A DNA stretch of 37,448 bases from Thermoplasmata archaeon (GTDB taxonomy: Archaea; Thermoplasmatota; Thermoplasmata; Lutacidiplasmatales; UBA184), in assembly GCA_022750115.1 (NCBI GenBank), contig JAKIWI010000003.1, positions 239,948 through 277,395 on the forward strand, given 5' to 3'. The stretch's first letter is position 1. Each line of letters starts with the position of its first letter. Made by a program: the position numbers and the translations under genes. This document shows positions 24,701-33,100 of this stretch, piece by piece. The notes below the pieces were generated by a model that worked only from the letters and a program-made list of their open reading frames with translations, did no database searches and was not told the origin of the DNA.

Positions 24701-26071
24701 GTCTCGCTCTGGGCCAACGAGACCGGCGGGTTCGGCTCCTACACGGTCCAATGGTACGGCCTGCCCACCTCGTGCCCCTCGAGCACGGGCTCCCCGCTCA
24801 CCTGTCCGTTGGCCGCCCCGGGCGTCTACTCGCTCTCGGCCGTGCTCAACGACTCGCTCGGGGGCGCGGCCAACGTGACGGGGTTTGCGCTGATCGTGGA
24901 CGCGCTCCCGACCATCGACGCCCTCTCCCCCACGCGCGCCACGCTCGACGTGGGGCAGGAGGTGTGGATCAACGCGAGCGCCACCGTCCCCGCGGGCGGC
25001 GCGAACTGGACCTGGCTGGGCCTTCCGAGCGGATGCGTCGGCGGGAACGGCCCGTCCGTGGCGTGCCGGCCGCTAGGCCCCGGCGCGTCGAGCGCGAGCG
25101 TCCTCGTCACGGACGCCAACGGTGGCCGGTCGCTGGGATCCCCCGCCGTCGCTCTCGCGGTGAGCGCTGCCCTCCAGGTCGGCGGGACCTCCGCCGAGCC
25201 GACCGAGAGTCGGACGGGGACCCCGGTCGAGATCCGGGCGGACGTTCTCGGTGGTCTCGGGCCGTACGGCTTCGCCTGGGCCGTCCCCACGGGCTGCGCC
25301 CCGGCCGACGCGGCCGAGATCTCCTGCACCGCTCCCCACGCAGGGAACTTCACCGCCCAAGTGACGGTGTCGGACGCCAACGGGGCCAGCGCCGACTCCG
25401 GTCCGATCGCCTTCTCGGTGACGGGGGTACCCCTCGTCGGTGCGTCCACGGGCGTGAGCCGGCCGGTCGATGAGGTCGGCGCCAACCTGACCCTCTGGGC
25501 CAACCTCTCGTCCGGGACTGCGCCGTTCACGATTCGCTGGCAAGGGCTCCCGGCTGGCTGCGCCTCCGCCAATCTCTCCGACCTGGACTGCCGGCCGACC
25601 GAAGCCGGACGATTCTCGGTGTACGCGACCGCCACGGACGCCACGGGGGCGTCGGTCGGTCTCCGCCCGGCGAACCTCACCGTCGTGCCGGACCCGACGG
25701 TGCGGATCGCCCAGCTCAACGGCTCCACGCCGACGCCGAACGGTACGGCCGTCCCCCTCGCGGCGACCGTCGAGGGCGGTCTCGCGCCGTTCACGATCCG
25801 GTGGACGGCCGATGGGACCCCCGCGGGCGCGGGGACGAACCTCACAGTCCTGGTACCGTCGCACGGCCCGGTACGGTACGCGGCCGAGGTGACCGACGCG
25901 CTCGGAATCCAGAATGCGAGCAACACGCTCAACGTGACCGCGCCCGGAACCTCGCCGCTCCTCCTCACCTCCCCCCCGCCTCTGCAACTCTGGGGAGTGC
26001 TCCTCGCGGTCGCGGTGGGAGTGACGGCGACCGGAGCCGTCCTTTGGCGCCTTCGGCGACCCGAGAGCTAG
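21749..26071 (+). CDS. Giant surface protein: propeller plus eight Ig-like modules, C-terminal anchor
   Basis: A 1440-residue envelope protein starting at GTG 21749, whose GTGA overlaps the previous stop. Residues 10-31 are a signal peptide (ALALVALVGVLLLSGATGAA). Residues 60-710 are a propeller (VYNPVDQELLVLG, YDPANDQVYVAD, FDPADGRAYVTT, FDPDNGRVYAGD). Residues 714-1405 hold eight consecutive Ig-like modules of 80-85 residues, most with the pattern GLPxGC ... LxCxP ... G ... VxVxDxxG; the first seven keep two cysteines, probably a disulfide, and the eighth lacks them. A membrane helix at 1412-1432 (LWGVLLAVAVGVTATGAVLW) ends in RLRRPES, which fits an outside-facing protein with a basic cytoplasmic end. 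It is paired with the preceding gene and shares its module types. Confidence 0.88.
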   Translation: MRSFVPARSRTATRALALVALVGVLLLSGATGAAKAPDPNLPGGAAGTPPPLVPGVPAANATGPLPAYLAAQFDLNTGARTAPSDSPVSTAGGLYNGPGEVVYNPVDQELLVLGPTAIAWYDPANGTVTHFARLSSGGPLGSGGSGYSTPYEVAVDSHDDRAFVTRTFYTTCGSPCAGDTVTVLNASTGALVTTVGGGSVLSGIGYDPANDQVYVADSGLHRLEVLDGRTSAILGYIVVPGQPQNVIFDNTTGALYVTSWTNATNSTVLTVDPANGTVTARTPLTGVGYGFDLALDPTDGHLLVDGASRNVAVLNVSTGRELYYQNGSSAPWFLAWDPLNDRFLVTSLGSYYPGAMQSINASATRAPGVTNLPLSELTTGVAFDPADGRAYVTTTNHPSLYALNGTNLTTPGPIGIGAQSAQLTFDPDNGRVYAGDSQNCELWVENVTNGSALAPLPGLEGGPLAYDSVDRYVLDEGGCSGSANLWEIYGSNDSLAGSLFGTNTGNSPPLVYQAAGDQVWAWTGDVLDFGLANDSFLHSIYDSNGEIWMSLNAPGSLLYVSTNSWTVGGASGRLYSVLTTNGSVPWATPIANPGTNAYDPSDGDVWVENQTGGPIVLVNASNGTVVGNVSFLGNQSGPIVYDPVGPLILAVGGGNQSEMLVYNATSGTMLGTFSTNVPVDQMSVDPTTGHVYFASGSASLGEIGVGNGIRIAGFQASPSSFVLGRSTRLDVNASGGTGAYTYQYRGLPAGCASANTSALTCLPTVSGQFSVNVSATDGNGSTANATVELVVAPPLQLSGFGLAASEVRLGAPVNFTGAASGGIGEYSYTWSGAPRGCTGLLAPPAGCVPTRAGPFNFSLKVEDGVGTVVNATATLVVRAPIQTTLVESASAVDAGTSVNFTLVVANATPVDSVSWGGLPTGCTTANVSELVCRPNASGTYQVRANVSDPFLGTTESNLVRLTVDPALGSVAIGASRSVADVGQNVSLWANETGGFGSYTVQWYGLPTSCPSSTGSPLTCPLAAPGVYSLSAVLNDSLGGAANVTGFALIVDALPTIDALSPTRATLDVGQEVWINASATVPAGGANWTWLGLPSGCVGGNGPSVACRPLGPGASSASVLVTDANGGRSLGSPAVALAVSAALQVGGTSAEPTESRTGTPVEIRADVLGGLGPYGFAWAVPTGCAPADAAEISCTAPHAGNFTAQVTVSDANGASADSGPIAFSVTGVPLVGASTGVSRPVDEVGANLTLWANLSSGTAPFTIRWQGLPAGCASANLSDLDCRPTEAGRFSVYATATDATGASVGLRPANLTVVPDPTVRIAQLNGSTPTPNGTAVPLAATVEGGLAPFTIRWTADGTPAGAGTNLTVLVPSHGPVRYAAEVTDALGIQNASNTLNVTAPGTSPLLLTSPPPLQLWGVLLAVAVGVTATGAVLWRLRRPES

Positions 26072-26308
26072 GGCGATCCGGACGTCGCACTCGCACGGTG
26101 CCCGCCCGCGAGGCGGAGCGGGGGGAGCCTTGACGTCCGGCTCACCGTTCGCCTCATGTCGGGAACGATGCGAGCCGACGACCGTCGGTCGGGGGTGGAG
26201 GTCCGAACGGAGGGCTGGATCCGCGGGAGTTCAAGTCCCGAGACCGCGCGCGCCCTGCCCTCGCCCGGGGGTCTGTTCCGGGGCGAGACAGGTACCGGAT
26301 CGACCGGC
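26072..26308. other. Convergent intergenic region
   Basis: Spacer of 237 bases between the second giant propeller gene (+) and the ABC ATPase gene (-). No gene is seen. It includes a small perfect hairpin CGGGA-GTTCAAG-TCCCG at 26224-26240 that resembles a tRNA T-arm but has no other tRNA parts. Confidence 0.5.
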
Positions 26309-27184
26309 CTAGGCGAATAGGTCCTCGAGCGGGTTCTCCATCTCCTTGACCTCGCGGATCCGGACCCCCTTCGCAGCGAGCTCGGCGACGAGCTTCGGCA
26401 CCTCCTCGGGTCCGGCGAGCTCCTGGAGGTAGTAGTCGCCCTTGCGCGTCGAGGCCGCCAGGATTCCTTCGGCCCCCTCGGCCCGGATGCCGATGACGTA
26501 GCGCGCCGGGCGCAGGTCGCTCAACCGCCCGAAGTAGCCGACCTTCCCGTTCCGCAGCGCGAGAACGTACTTGCCGATCTCCTTCGCCTCGAACAGATTG
26601 TGCGAGGAGTAGAGGACGAGGTCGTCCCGGCTGAGGCCGAGCACGAGGTCGCGGATCTCCCGCGCCAGCTTCGGGTCGAGGTTGCTCGTCGGCTCGTCGA
26701 GCAGGTAGATCCCGCGCTCCTGGAGGAACACCCGGGCGATCGAGACCCGCTTCTTCTGCCCCTGGCTCAGCTCGGCAAAGTACCGGTGCCGCAGTTCCTC
26801 GATGCCGAGCAGCCGCACGACCCGTTCGACGTCCTCCGGGGTCGCCCCCTGCACGCCGGCGTAGAACCGCAGCGCCTCCTCGACGCGGAGGGCGTCGGGG
26901 ATCCCGTCGATGTGCGAGAGGTACTGGAGTCGGGTCCGCGCCTCCCGGCGCGCGATGTCGATCCCATCGATCTCGACGGTCCCGGAGTACGGCGACAGGA
27001 TCCCGGCGAGCGTCCGAAACAGGGTCGTCTTCCCGGCGCCGTTCGGGCCGAGCACGACGTAGATCGCCGGCTCTTCCACGACGAACGAGACGTCCTCGAG
27101 GACCGGCTTTCCGTGATACCCCGAGCTGACGCCCCGCAGCTCGATCCGGTGGCGCTGGGAGACGCTCGACGAGTCGGCGGTCAC
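26309..27184 (-). CDS. ABC transporter ATP-binding protein (ABC-2 exporter)
   Basis: Cytoplasmic ATPase of an ABC exporter, 291 residues. Walker A GPNGAGKT is at 46-53, the signature reads LSQGQKKR, Walker B is IYLLDEPTSNLDP and the switch His lies in YSSHN. The Q-loop position reads YLSHIDG, so the usual Gln is not evident. The C-terminal 80 residues (GIRAEGAEGILAASTRKGDY to MENPLEDLFA) form the extra domain common in ABC-2 ATPases. It starts at GTG 27184, 13 bases after the permease stop, and is co-transcribed with it. It is convergent with one pair of giant surface proteins and downstream of the other, so a link to envelope assembly is possible but unproven; drug or lipid export is equally likely. 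Confidence 0.9.
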   Translation of the reverse strand: MTADSSSVSQRHRIELRGVSSGYHGKPVLEDVSFVVEEPAIYVVLGPNGAGKTTLFRTLAGILSPYSGTVEIDGIDIARREARTRLQYLSHIDGIPDALRVEEALRFYAGVQGATPEDVERVVRLLGIEELRHRYFAELSQGQKKRVSIARVFLQERGIYLLDEPTSNLDPKLAREIRDLVLGLSRDDLVLYSSHNLFEAKEIGKYVLALRNGKVGYFGRLSDLRPARYVIGIRAEGAEGILAASTRKGDYYLQELAGPEEVPKLVAELAAKGVRIREVKEMENPLEDLFA

Positions 27185-27197
27185 GACGACGCTCCGG

Positions 27198-27893
27198 TCA
27201 CAGCGGCGAGAGGAACCGCTCTCGCCCCATCAGTCGGGAGGACGCCGCGAGCAGGACCCCGACGACGGCCAGGATTGCCACCGCGGCCCCGGTGGTGAAT
27301 GGGTAGAACTCGGACGAGGGGAGCGTCTCTGCGACGATCAGGACGAGGACCGTCGGTCCGATGCCGACCATCGGGGCCAGTCCGACGGGGCTGTTGATCC
27401 CGGTCCTCGGGGTCGAGACGGTGGTCCAGATCATCCCCACCGTGGTCGTGAACAGCGCGGCGGCGAAGCTCATCGGCACTGTGTAGAGGGCGAGCGATTG
27501 CTCGAGGTCCCCGGTGAGGGCCACGCCGTTCGCGCTGGCCAGTCCCAGCCCGAGCCCGAGCGCGATCCCGAGAATGATCCCCGTCAATACCATCGTGGCG
27601 AGCAGCCCATTGACGAACAGGGTCCGCGGGCGGACCCCGTAGGCGATCAAGTACTCGAAGACGCCCTTGGTGCGGTCGCTCGTGAACGTCTGCAGCCCCC
27701 CGGTCGAGGCGAGCACCGCGAAGACCGGGAGCTCGAGGGGGTACGTCGTGGCGAACGCGCCCCCGTGTTGGCTCCGGAAAAGTAGGATCGCCGTGAGGAG
27801 GACGGAGATGAACGTCCCGATGGCGAGATAGAGCCAGCCCATCCGCAGCGTCCGCCGGATCGTGGTGGACGTCAGTCCGGAAACTTCCGCCAC
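27198..27893 (-). CDS. ABC-2 type permease
   Basis: Membrane subunit of the exporter, 231 residues with about six helices: GWLYLAIGTFISVLLTAILL, LPVFAVLASTGGLQTF, LFVNGLLATMVLTGIILGIA, YTVPMSFAAALFTTTVGMIW, GIGPTVLVLIVAE and AAVAILAVVGVLLAA. The loop FTSDRTKGVFEYLIAYGVRP after helix 2 is typical of ABC-2 proteins and contacts the ATPase. GTG at 27893 is preferred because GGAGGG lies seven bases upstream; in-frame GTGs at 27899 and 27908 are alternatives, and a long upstream extension is low-complexity. A TATA-like box near 27945 serves the operon. It is followed after 13 bases by the ATPase gene. Confidence 0.83.
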   Translation of the reverse strand: MAEVSGLTSTTIRRTLRMGWLYLAIGTFISVLLTAILLFRSQHGGAFATTYPLELPVFAVLASTGGLQTFTSDRTKGVFEYLIAYGVRPRTLFVNGLLATMVLTGIILGIALGLGLGLASANGVALTGDLEQSLALYTVPMSFAAALFTTTVGMIWTTVSTPRTGINSPVGLAPMVGIGPTVLVLIVAETLPSSEFYPFTTGAAVAILAVVGVLLAASSRLMGRERFLSPL

Positions 27894-27940
27894 CGCCACA
27901 CCCTCCACGTCCTTCGGCGAGGGGCCGATGCGGAGGGCGG

Positions 27941-27949
27941 GAAATAACG
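27941..27949 (-). promoter_or_regulatory. TATA box of the ABC exporter operon
   Basis: Minus-strand CGTTATTTCC, predicting a start near 27918 and a leader of about 25 bases that contains the GGAGGG ribosome-binding site (27906-27901). This is one of the few leadered genes in the window. Confidence 0.5.
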
Positions 27950-28078
27950 CCTCCTCGGACCCGATCCGGACCCTCGGGGGCGAGCCGCGCGGCGGCGCCG
28001 AGGAGATCCCTCGCCCCGGCCGACCAAGCGACCGATCCGGTCGGCGGCCCGCTCGGGTCCGTTGCGTACGAGGGGGGA

Positions 28079-30181
28079 TCACGTCGGACTACGCGGGCGA
28101 CTTCGCCACACCAGGACGGCGGTTCCCAGGACGCCCACCCCGGCCAATGCGGCGATCGCCGGCCAATACCACACCGGGGGGGCCCCGGAGTCCGAACTCG
28201 AGGGGACCACAGTCGGCGGTGCGGGCCCGACCGTGACGGTCGTGCTCGCGTGGGCCGACCCGCCGACCGAATCGTTCGCCCACGCCTCGATCGTGTAGCT
28301 ACCGGCCGAGCCGAACGTGTGGCGAGCGTAGGGGGAGGCGCTCGCGCCGCCGTCCGAGAATCGCCAGCTGACGTGGAAGGGCGCGGTGCCACCGGTGACG
28401 TTGGCGTAGGTTGTCCCGGGGGCCCCGGCGAAGAGGGCGGAGGCGCCGACCCCGAGGCTCAGCGGCGCCTGCACCGCGACGTCGAACGAGGCCCGAACGG
28501 TCCCGCCGATCAGGTCGGTGACCGTCCAGTTCCCCGCGTACGACCCCGCCGTCGCGTAGGTGTGGCTGGAGTTCCGACCCGAGCCGGTCGTGCCGTCCCC
28601 GAACTCCCAAGCGTAGGTGTACGGCGCGGTTCCGCCGCCGACCGCTTCTCCCCGGAGGGTGATGGCGACCCCGGCGTCCGCCGTCCAGGGGCCGAGCCAC
28701 GGCGCGGCGGCGGGTCCGGAGCGGACGACCACCGCCCCCGTCGCGCCCGCCATCGCCCGCGCGCCCGTGGCGTCGGTGACGTTCGTCCACGGAGTGTACG
28801 ACCCACTCGCTCCGTACGAGTGCGAAAGTTGGAAGGCACCGGTCGCCACCGCGACCCCCTCCTGAGAGCCGTCTCCGAAACCCACGACGGCGAAGTACGG
28901 AGCGGTGCCGCCCGATACCGTTCCTCCGACCGTCACCGGGACCGACGTCTCCGCGGACGAGGGGGTGGCGAGCGGAGACACCGCGGGCGGGGTCTCCAGG
29001 ACCCACGTGTCCGCGAGGGCACCGTTCCCGAAGAACGTCCCGGAGCCCCCGAACACGAGCGGCGGGAACGTGCCGCTATTCCCGGCCATCGCGCCGACCC
29101 ACCGCCCGGGGGGCGCCCCCCCCACCTCGGCGGTGACGTTCGTCCACGTTCCCTGCGCGAACGTCCACGTGTCGTTGAGGGCGCCGATGGATCCCCATCC
29201 CCCAAACATGACGATCTCGGAAAGGGCGGCGTCGTAGCTCATCGCGGCGTCGTACCGGTACGGAGGAACCGGGCCGGTCCCGGCGACCGGCCACCACTGT
29301 CCGGAGTAGAGCTCCCACGTCTCATTCGGCGAGCTACACCCGAAGCCGCAGCCGAAGTCGACGACCGCGGACTCGGCCGGGTCGAAGACCATCTGGGCGC
29401 GGCCGGTCGGCGGTGGCGCGGCGGAAGGAGAGAGCGAGACCCAGCCCGCTCCGCCCTCGAACACCCACGTGTCGTTGACGTAGCCGACGCCGCCGACGTC
29501 CCCGCCGAGCAGGACGGAGCCGTTCTCCTCGGGCTCCGGGTCGAATGCGAGGCTCGCGAACGCGCGCGGGGCGGGGGCCGCCGCGCTCCATCCCGAGACA
29601 TTGGCCCAGGCGCCGTTGCGGAACAGCCACGTGTCGTTCAGGTCGTTCAGCGAAGCACCCTCCCCCCCGAACAGGAGAATCCCGTGGAGGTTCGCGTCGT
29701 AGTCCATGGTTCCGCCGTAGCGGGCGGGCGGGGAATCCGAGGGGTTCGTCACGTTGATCCACGTGGCATTCGCGAACACCCACGTCAGGGCGTCGGGACA
29801 CCGGGCGCCGGTGCATCCGCCGAAGTACACGGACTCTTGCGCGAGGGGGTCGAAGGCCAGCGTGCCGAGGGTGCTCGCGGGCGGGTGGGACGCATTCGGG
29901 CCGCCGGAGACGTTGATCCAATGCGGAAGCCCAAGGCCGGCGGGGCGTTCCGACCCGCCGGAGGAGATGTGCGAGGCGGCGAGGGGCCCGATCGTCGGAC
30001 CCTCGACCATCCGGGGGAAAGGTGCGGTCGCGGACCAGGTCGAGAGGGAGTGACTCGCCGAGGCGTGGGACACCGGGGTACCCGGGACCAGGACGACGAA
30101 CGCCAGGAGAACGACCGGGACCCACCCCCGATGGCGCGGGCCGCCTCGGAGGACGGAACGGACTGCCAGGCACTGGACCAT
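28079..30181 (-). CDS. Surface protein: Kelch propeller, three PKD domains, C-terminal anchor
   Basis: A 700-residue envelope protein. The N-terminal signal is near residues 17-38 (GWVPVVLLAFVVLVPGTPVS). A galactose-oxidase-like Kelch propeller covers about residues 70-385, with six blades marked by ALTWVF, NDTWLF, NDTWVF, NETWELY, NDTWTF and ADTWVL and the FGG turn motif. Three PKD-type modules follow: a degenerate one (VVGFGDGSQEG), a canonical one (YAWEFGDGTTGS then HTYATAGSY) and one with WRFSDGG and HTFGSAGSY. A membrane helix (WYWPAIAALAGVGVLGTAVL) ends in WRSRPRSPT. Two short Cys pairs (CTGARC, CGFGC) lie in the propeller. The ATG at 30181 is five bases after the stop of the larger Kelch gene, so they form an operon. 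Ligand unknown; carbohydrate or protein contact is plausible for Kelch/PKD proteins. Confidence 0.88.
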   Translation of the reverse strand: MVQCLAVRSVLRGGPRHRGWVPVVLLAFVVLVPGTPVSHASASHSLSTWSATAPFPRMVEGPTIGPLAASHISSGGSERPAGLGLPHWINVSGGPNASHPPASTLGTLAFDPLAQESVYFGGCTGARCPDALTWVFANATWINVTNPSDSPPARYGGTMDYDANLHGILLFGGEGASLNDLNDTWLFRNGAWANVSGWSAAAPAPRAFASLAFDPEPEENGSVLLGGDVGGVGYVNDTWVFEGGAGWVSLSPSAAPPPTGRAQMVFDPAESAVVDFGCGFGCSSPNETWELYSGQWWPVAGTGPVPPYRYDAAMSYDAALSEIVMFGGWGSIGALNDTWTFAQGTWTNVTAEVGGAPPGRWVGAMAGNSGTFPPLVFGGSGTFFGNGALADTWVLETPPAVSPLATPSSAETSVPVTVGGTVSGGTAPYFAVVGFGDGSQEGVAVATGAFQLSHSYGASGSYTPWTNVTDATGARAMAGATGAVVVRSGPAAAPWLGPWTADAGVAITLRGEAVGGGTAPYTYAWEFGDGTTGSGRNSSHTYATAGSYAGNWTVTDLIGGTVRASFDVAVQAPLSLGVGASALFAGAPGTTYANVTGGTAPFHVSWRFSDGGASASPYARHTFGSAGSYTIEAWANDSVGGSAHASTTVTVGPAPPTVVPSSSDSGAPPVWYWPAIAALAGVGVLGTAVLVWRSRPRSPT

Positions 30182-30186
30182 TGGCG

Positions 30187-33100
30187 TCACCCCGTCCCGG
30201 GCGGGGGGGAGGTCGGCGGCTCCGGGCGTACAGAGCCCTCTCGAGCGGGTCCCATGAACGTCGGCGGTGGCCCACGACGTCGCGTGACCACGGCGACGAC
30301 CGCGAGGAGCGCGGCGACGCCTGCGACGGCGAGCGCCAGCACCAGGAGGTAGGTGGTGCCGGCAGCGCCCGTCGACCGAGTCGGGGCGCTCGTCCCGGGC
30401 CCTGCGGAAATCGCGGGGAGGAGCGCGGCGACCTCCGCGAACTCGAGAGCGACAACCGGTTGCGCGGAGCTGGTGGAGTTGGCCACGAGCGAGTAGACGA
30501 GAATCGACGCGCCGTCCTGCGTGAGGCCGAAACTGGTGACGTTCTCTTGCGGGATCTCGGTCAAGTTCGCGACCGTGGATCCGGTGACCGTCCATCCGAC
30601 GATCCCGGCGCGTCCGTTGGCGAAGACGTCGTACCGACCGTCGCCGAAGATCGCGTGGACGGTCGACGCGTCCGGTCCAGTCCGGAGCTGCGCGAGGACC
30701 TGGCCATGGGCGAGGTCGAACAGGATCGTGTCGGTCGTGTGCGGCTCCCGATAGAGGAGCGCGACGGTCGACGGGGCGTCCGCCACGAATTCGGCCGAGA
30801 TCAGGTGGGAGTTCGCCGGGACCGGCGGAGCGAACGACACGGCGGCACCGGTCGTGAGGTTGCGGATCGAATAGTTCCCGCCCGCGTCGAGCACCACCGC
30901 CTCCCCGGAATCCCCGCTGAGGGAGGCGACCTCCGAGAGGCCGGTCGCGCTCACGTTCGCGACCGTCCGACCCGTCCCGACGTCGAACTCGACCAGCTGC
31001 TCGGGGGTCGTGGGCCCGACGAGGTACGACGGGGCGACCAACGCCTCGAGGACTCCCGAACTCCCCGACGAGTCGACGCGGTACGACTGCGCGAACCCGC
31101 CGTGGGTCCACACGTTCACGGGGCCCCAGGAGCCGTTGTCGGGATAGAATCGGGCGCCATGGAGGGCGAGGGAGGTGAGCGCCGCCGGCGTCCCGGCTCC
31201 GTCCTCCGCGACCGGCAGGGCGGACCAGGCGACGTACAGGCTGCCGTCCGAAAGGCGGGTGGCCTCGGGGTGCGAGATGAGGAACCCCGGGTCGGTCGGC
31301 CGCGGGAGCGCCCCGAGCTGGTTCGTCGAGCCGTTGAGACCGATCCCCGAGACCTCGAGGCCCTGTGAGACGGGGAGCTGCGGGTTGTCGTCGGTGTAGA
31401 ACAGGTAAGCGCCGTTCGGCCCAGGCGCCGCCGTCACCTCGGTGTGCGGATAGATGTCCTCGACCGCGTTCCCGCTGGTGACGGTGGCGTTCCAGACCGA
31501 GACGTCGTACCCGCTCGTCGCATAGTACCGGGTCAACGGCGCCCACGTCGCGTTGGCCCCGTCGCCGTAGCAGGTGGCGCACGCCGCCCCGGGATGGGGT
31601 ACGGCCGGGGGCGGGTCGGTCCACTGGTAGATGACCGCGGGCCCGAGGATGTTCCAGTAGGCGGACCACCAGAGGAACGTGGCCTGGCCGAAGACCGTCC
31701 CGTTGATCCAGCCCGCCCCGACGTGGAACGTCGGCGTGATGTTGAACGCCACCGCGATCGAGAGCGCCCCCCCGATCGCGATCGACGCGATCCCGATCCC
31801 GAACGAGACGGCGACATCCAGCGCGACGGTGAGAGCCCCCACCAACTGGCTGACCATGACCGCGAGCCCGGGAAGGATGTCCTTCCCGGGATCGTTCGTC
31901 GGAAGCAGCAGGAGCGAGAGGGCGAGCGTCGGTTTGAGGTCAATGTTGAGCGTGAACCCGACCTTCAGCCCGAGGACGTCGAACCCGTACAACGGGACGC
32001 TCACGCCGAGGTCTCCCGCCAACTGGACCGTGGCGGCGGCGTTCACCCACTGGACGTCCGAGATCCCCTGGCTCGCATTCAGGACGACGAACTTTCCCGA
32101 GAGGCCGATCGCGACCGTGAGGTTCAGGGTCGCCGGCCCGAAGTTGATGTTCGGCAGGCCGAAGGTGAGCATCCCGGCGAGCGAGAGCTGCCCCGCCGAG
32201 GTCGCGCCGAAATCGACCTCGATCGACGGGATGAAGCTGTAGTTCCCGCTGATCATCGGGCTGGGGATGGCAAAGCTCGTCGAGTTCGCCAGGCTCCAGA
32301 CGTACGATTCCTGGATCGCGTAGCTGTGGTTGTACGGGCCGTTCCCCGAGGTGCTGATCGTCTGGAGCGCCCCGGAGAAATCGAACAGCGTCACGAGCCA
32401 CGTCGGTGTCTGGATCATCACCGGCGTGTAGGACGCGTTCAGCGTCCAACCGGGCCAGGTGCCGGTGACCACGAGCACGGAGCCCGCCGACACCGTTCCC
32501 ATGTCGATCGACGCCGTGTCCCACCACAGCGACCCGCTCGAGCGCTGCTGGATCGAGACCGGGAGCCCCCCGATCGTCGCGGTGACGCTGACGGCGGGGG
32601 TCCCGGCGACGGAGAGGTAGGCGCTGAACACGTTGTGGAACGAGAAGTTCGTGTAGAAATCCGGAGCGTACTGGGAGTAGATGATCGCGATCTCGGGGGG
32701 CAGAACCGAGAACGTCCAGTTCGCCGAGGCGAAGTCGCCCGCGACCGGGATCCCGCTCGACAGCGTCGAGTTGTTGGTGTCGAAGACGAAGAGCGTGATT
32801 CGGAAGACGTTGTAGCTCGACGAACTCGGTTGGCAATCGACCCGCCACGTCCCGTCGTACGGCAGCGGTCCGTAGTCGGTGCCGAGACTCGTGATGTTCG
32901 CGCAATTGGTCGAGCCCCCGTCCACGAGCCCGCTCGAGCTCCGCAGCCCGTGGACGACGAACGTGTAGTCGAGCGAACCGCTGCCGCCCGAACCGGCGAC
33001 CTGGAACGGCACGTTGAAACCGAGATGGGAGGAGTTCGTGTCGATCCCGGTCGGCCCCGTCAGTCGCGCGTGGACGAGCGCGTAGTACCGGAACGTCGAG

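Noticed and set aside
26224-26240. Hairpin CGGGA-GTTCAAG-TCCCG resembling a tRNA T-arm
   Set aside because: When the loop is placed as TTCAAGT, the T-stem has mismatches, and no acceptor, anticodon or D-arm can be built around it on either strand.
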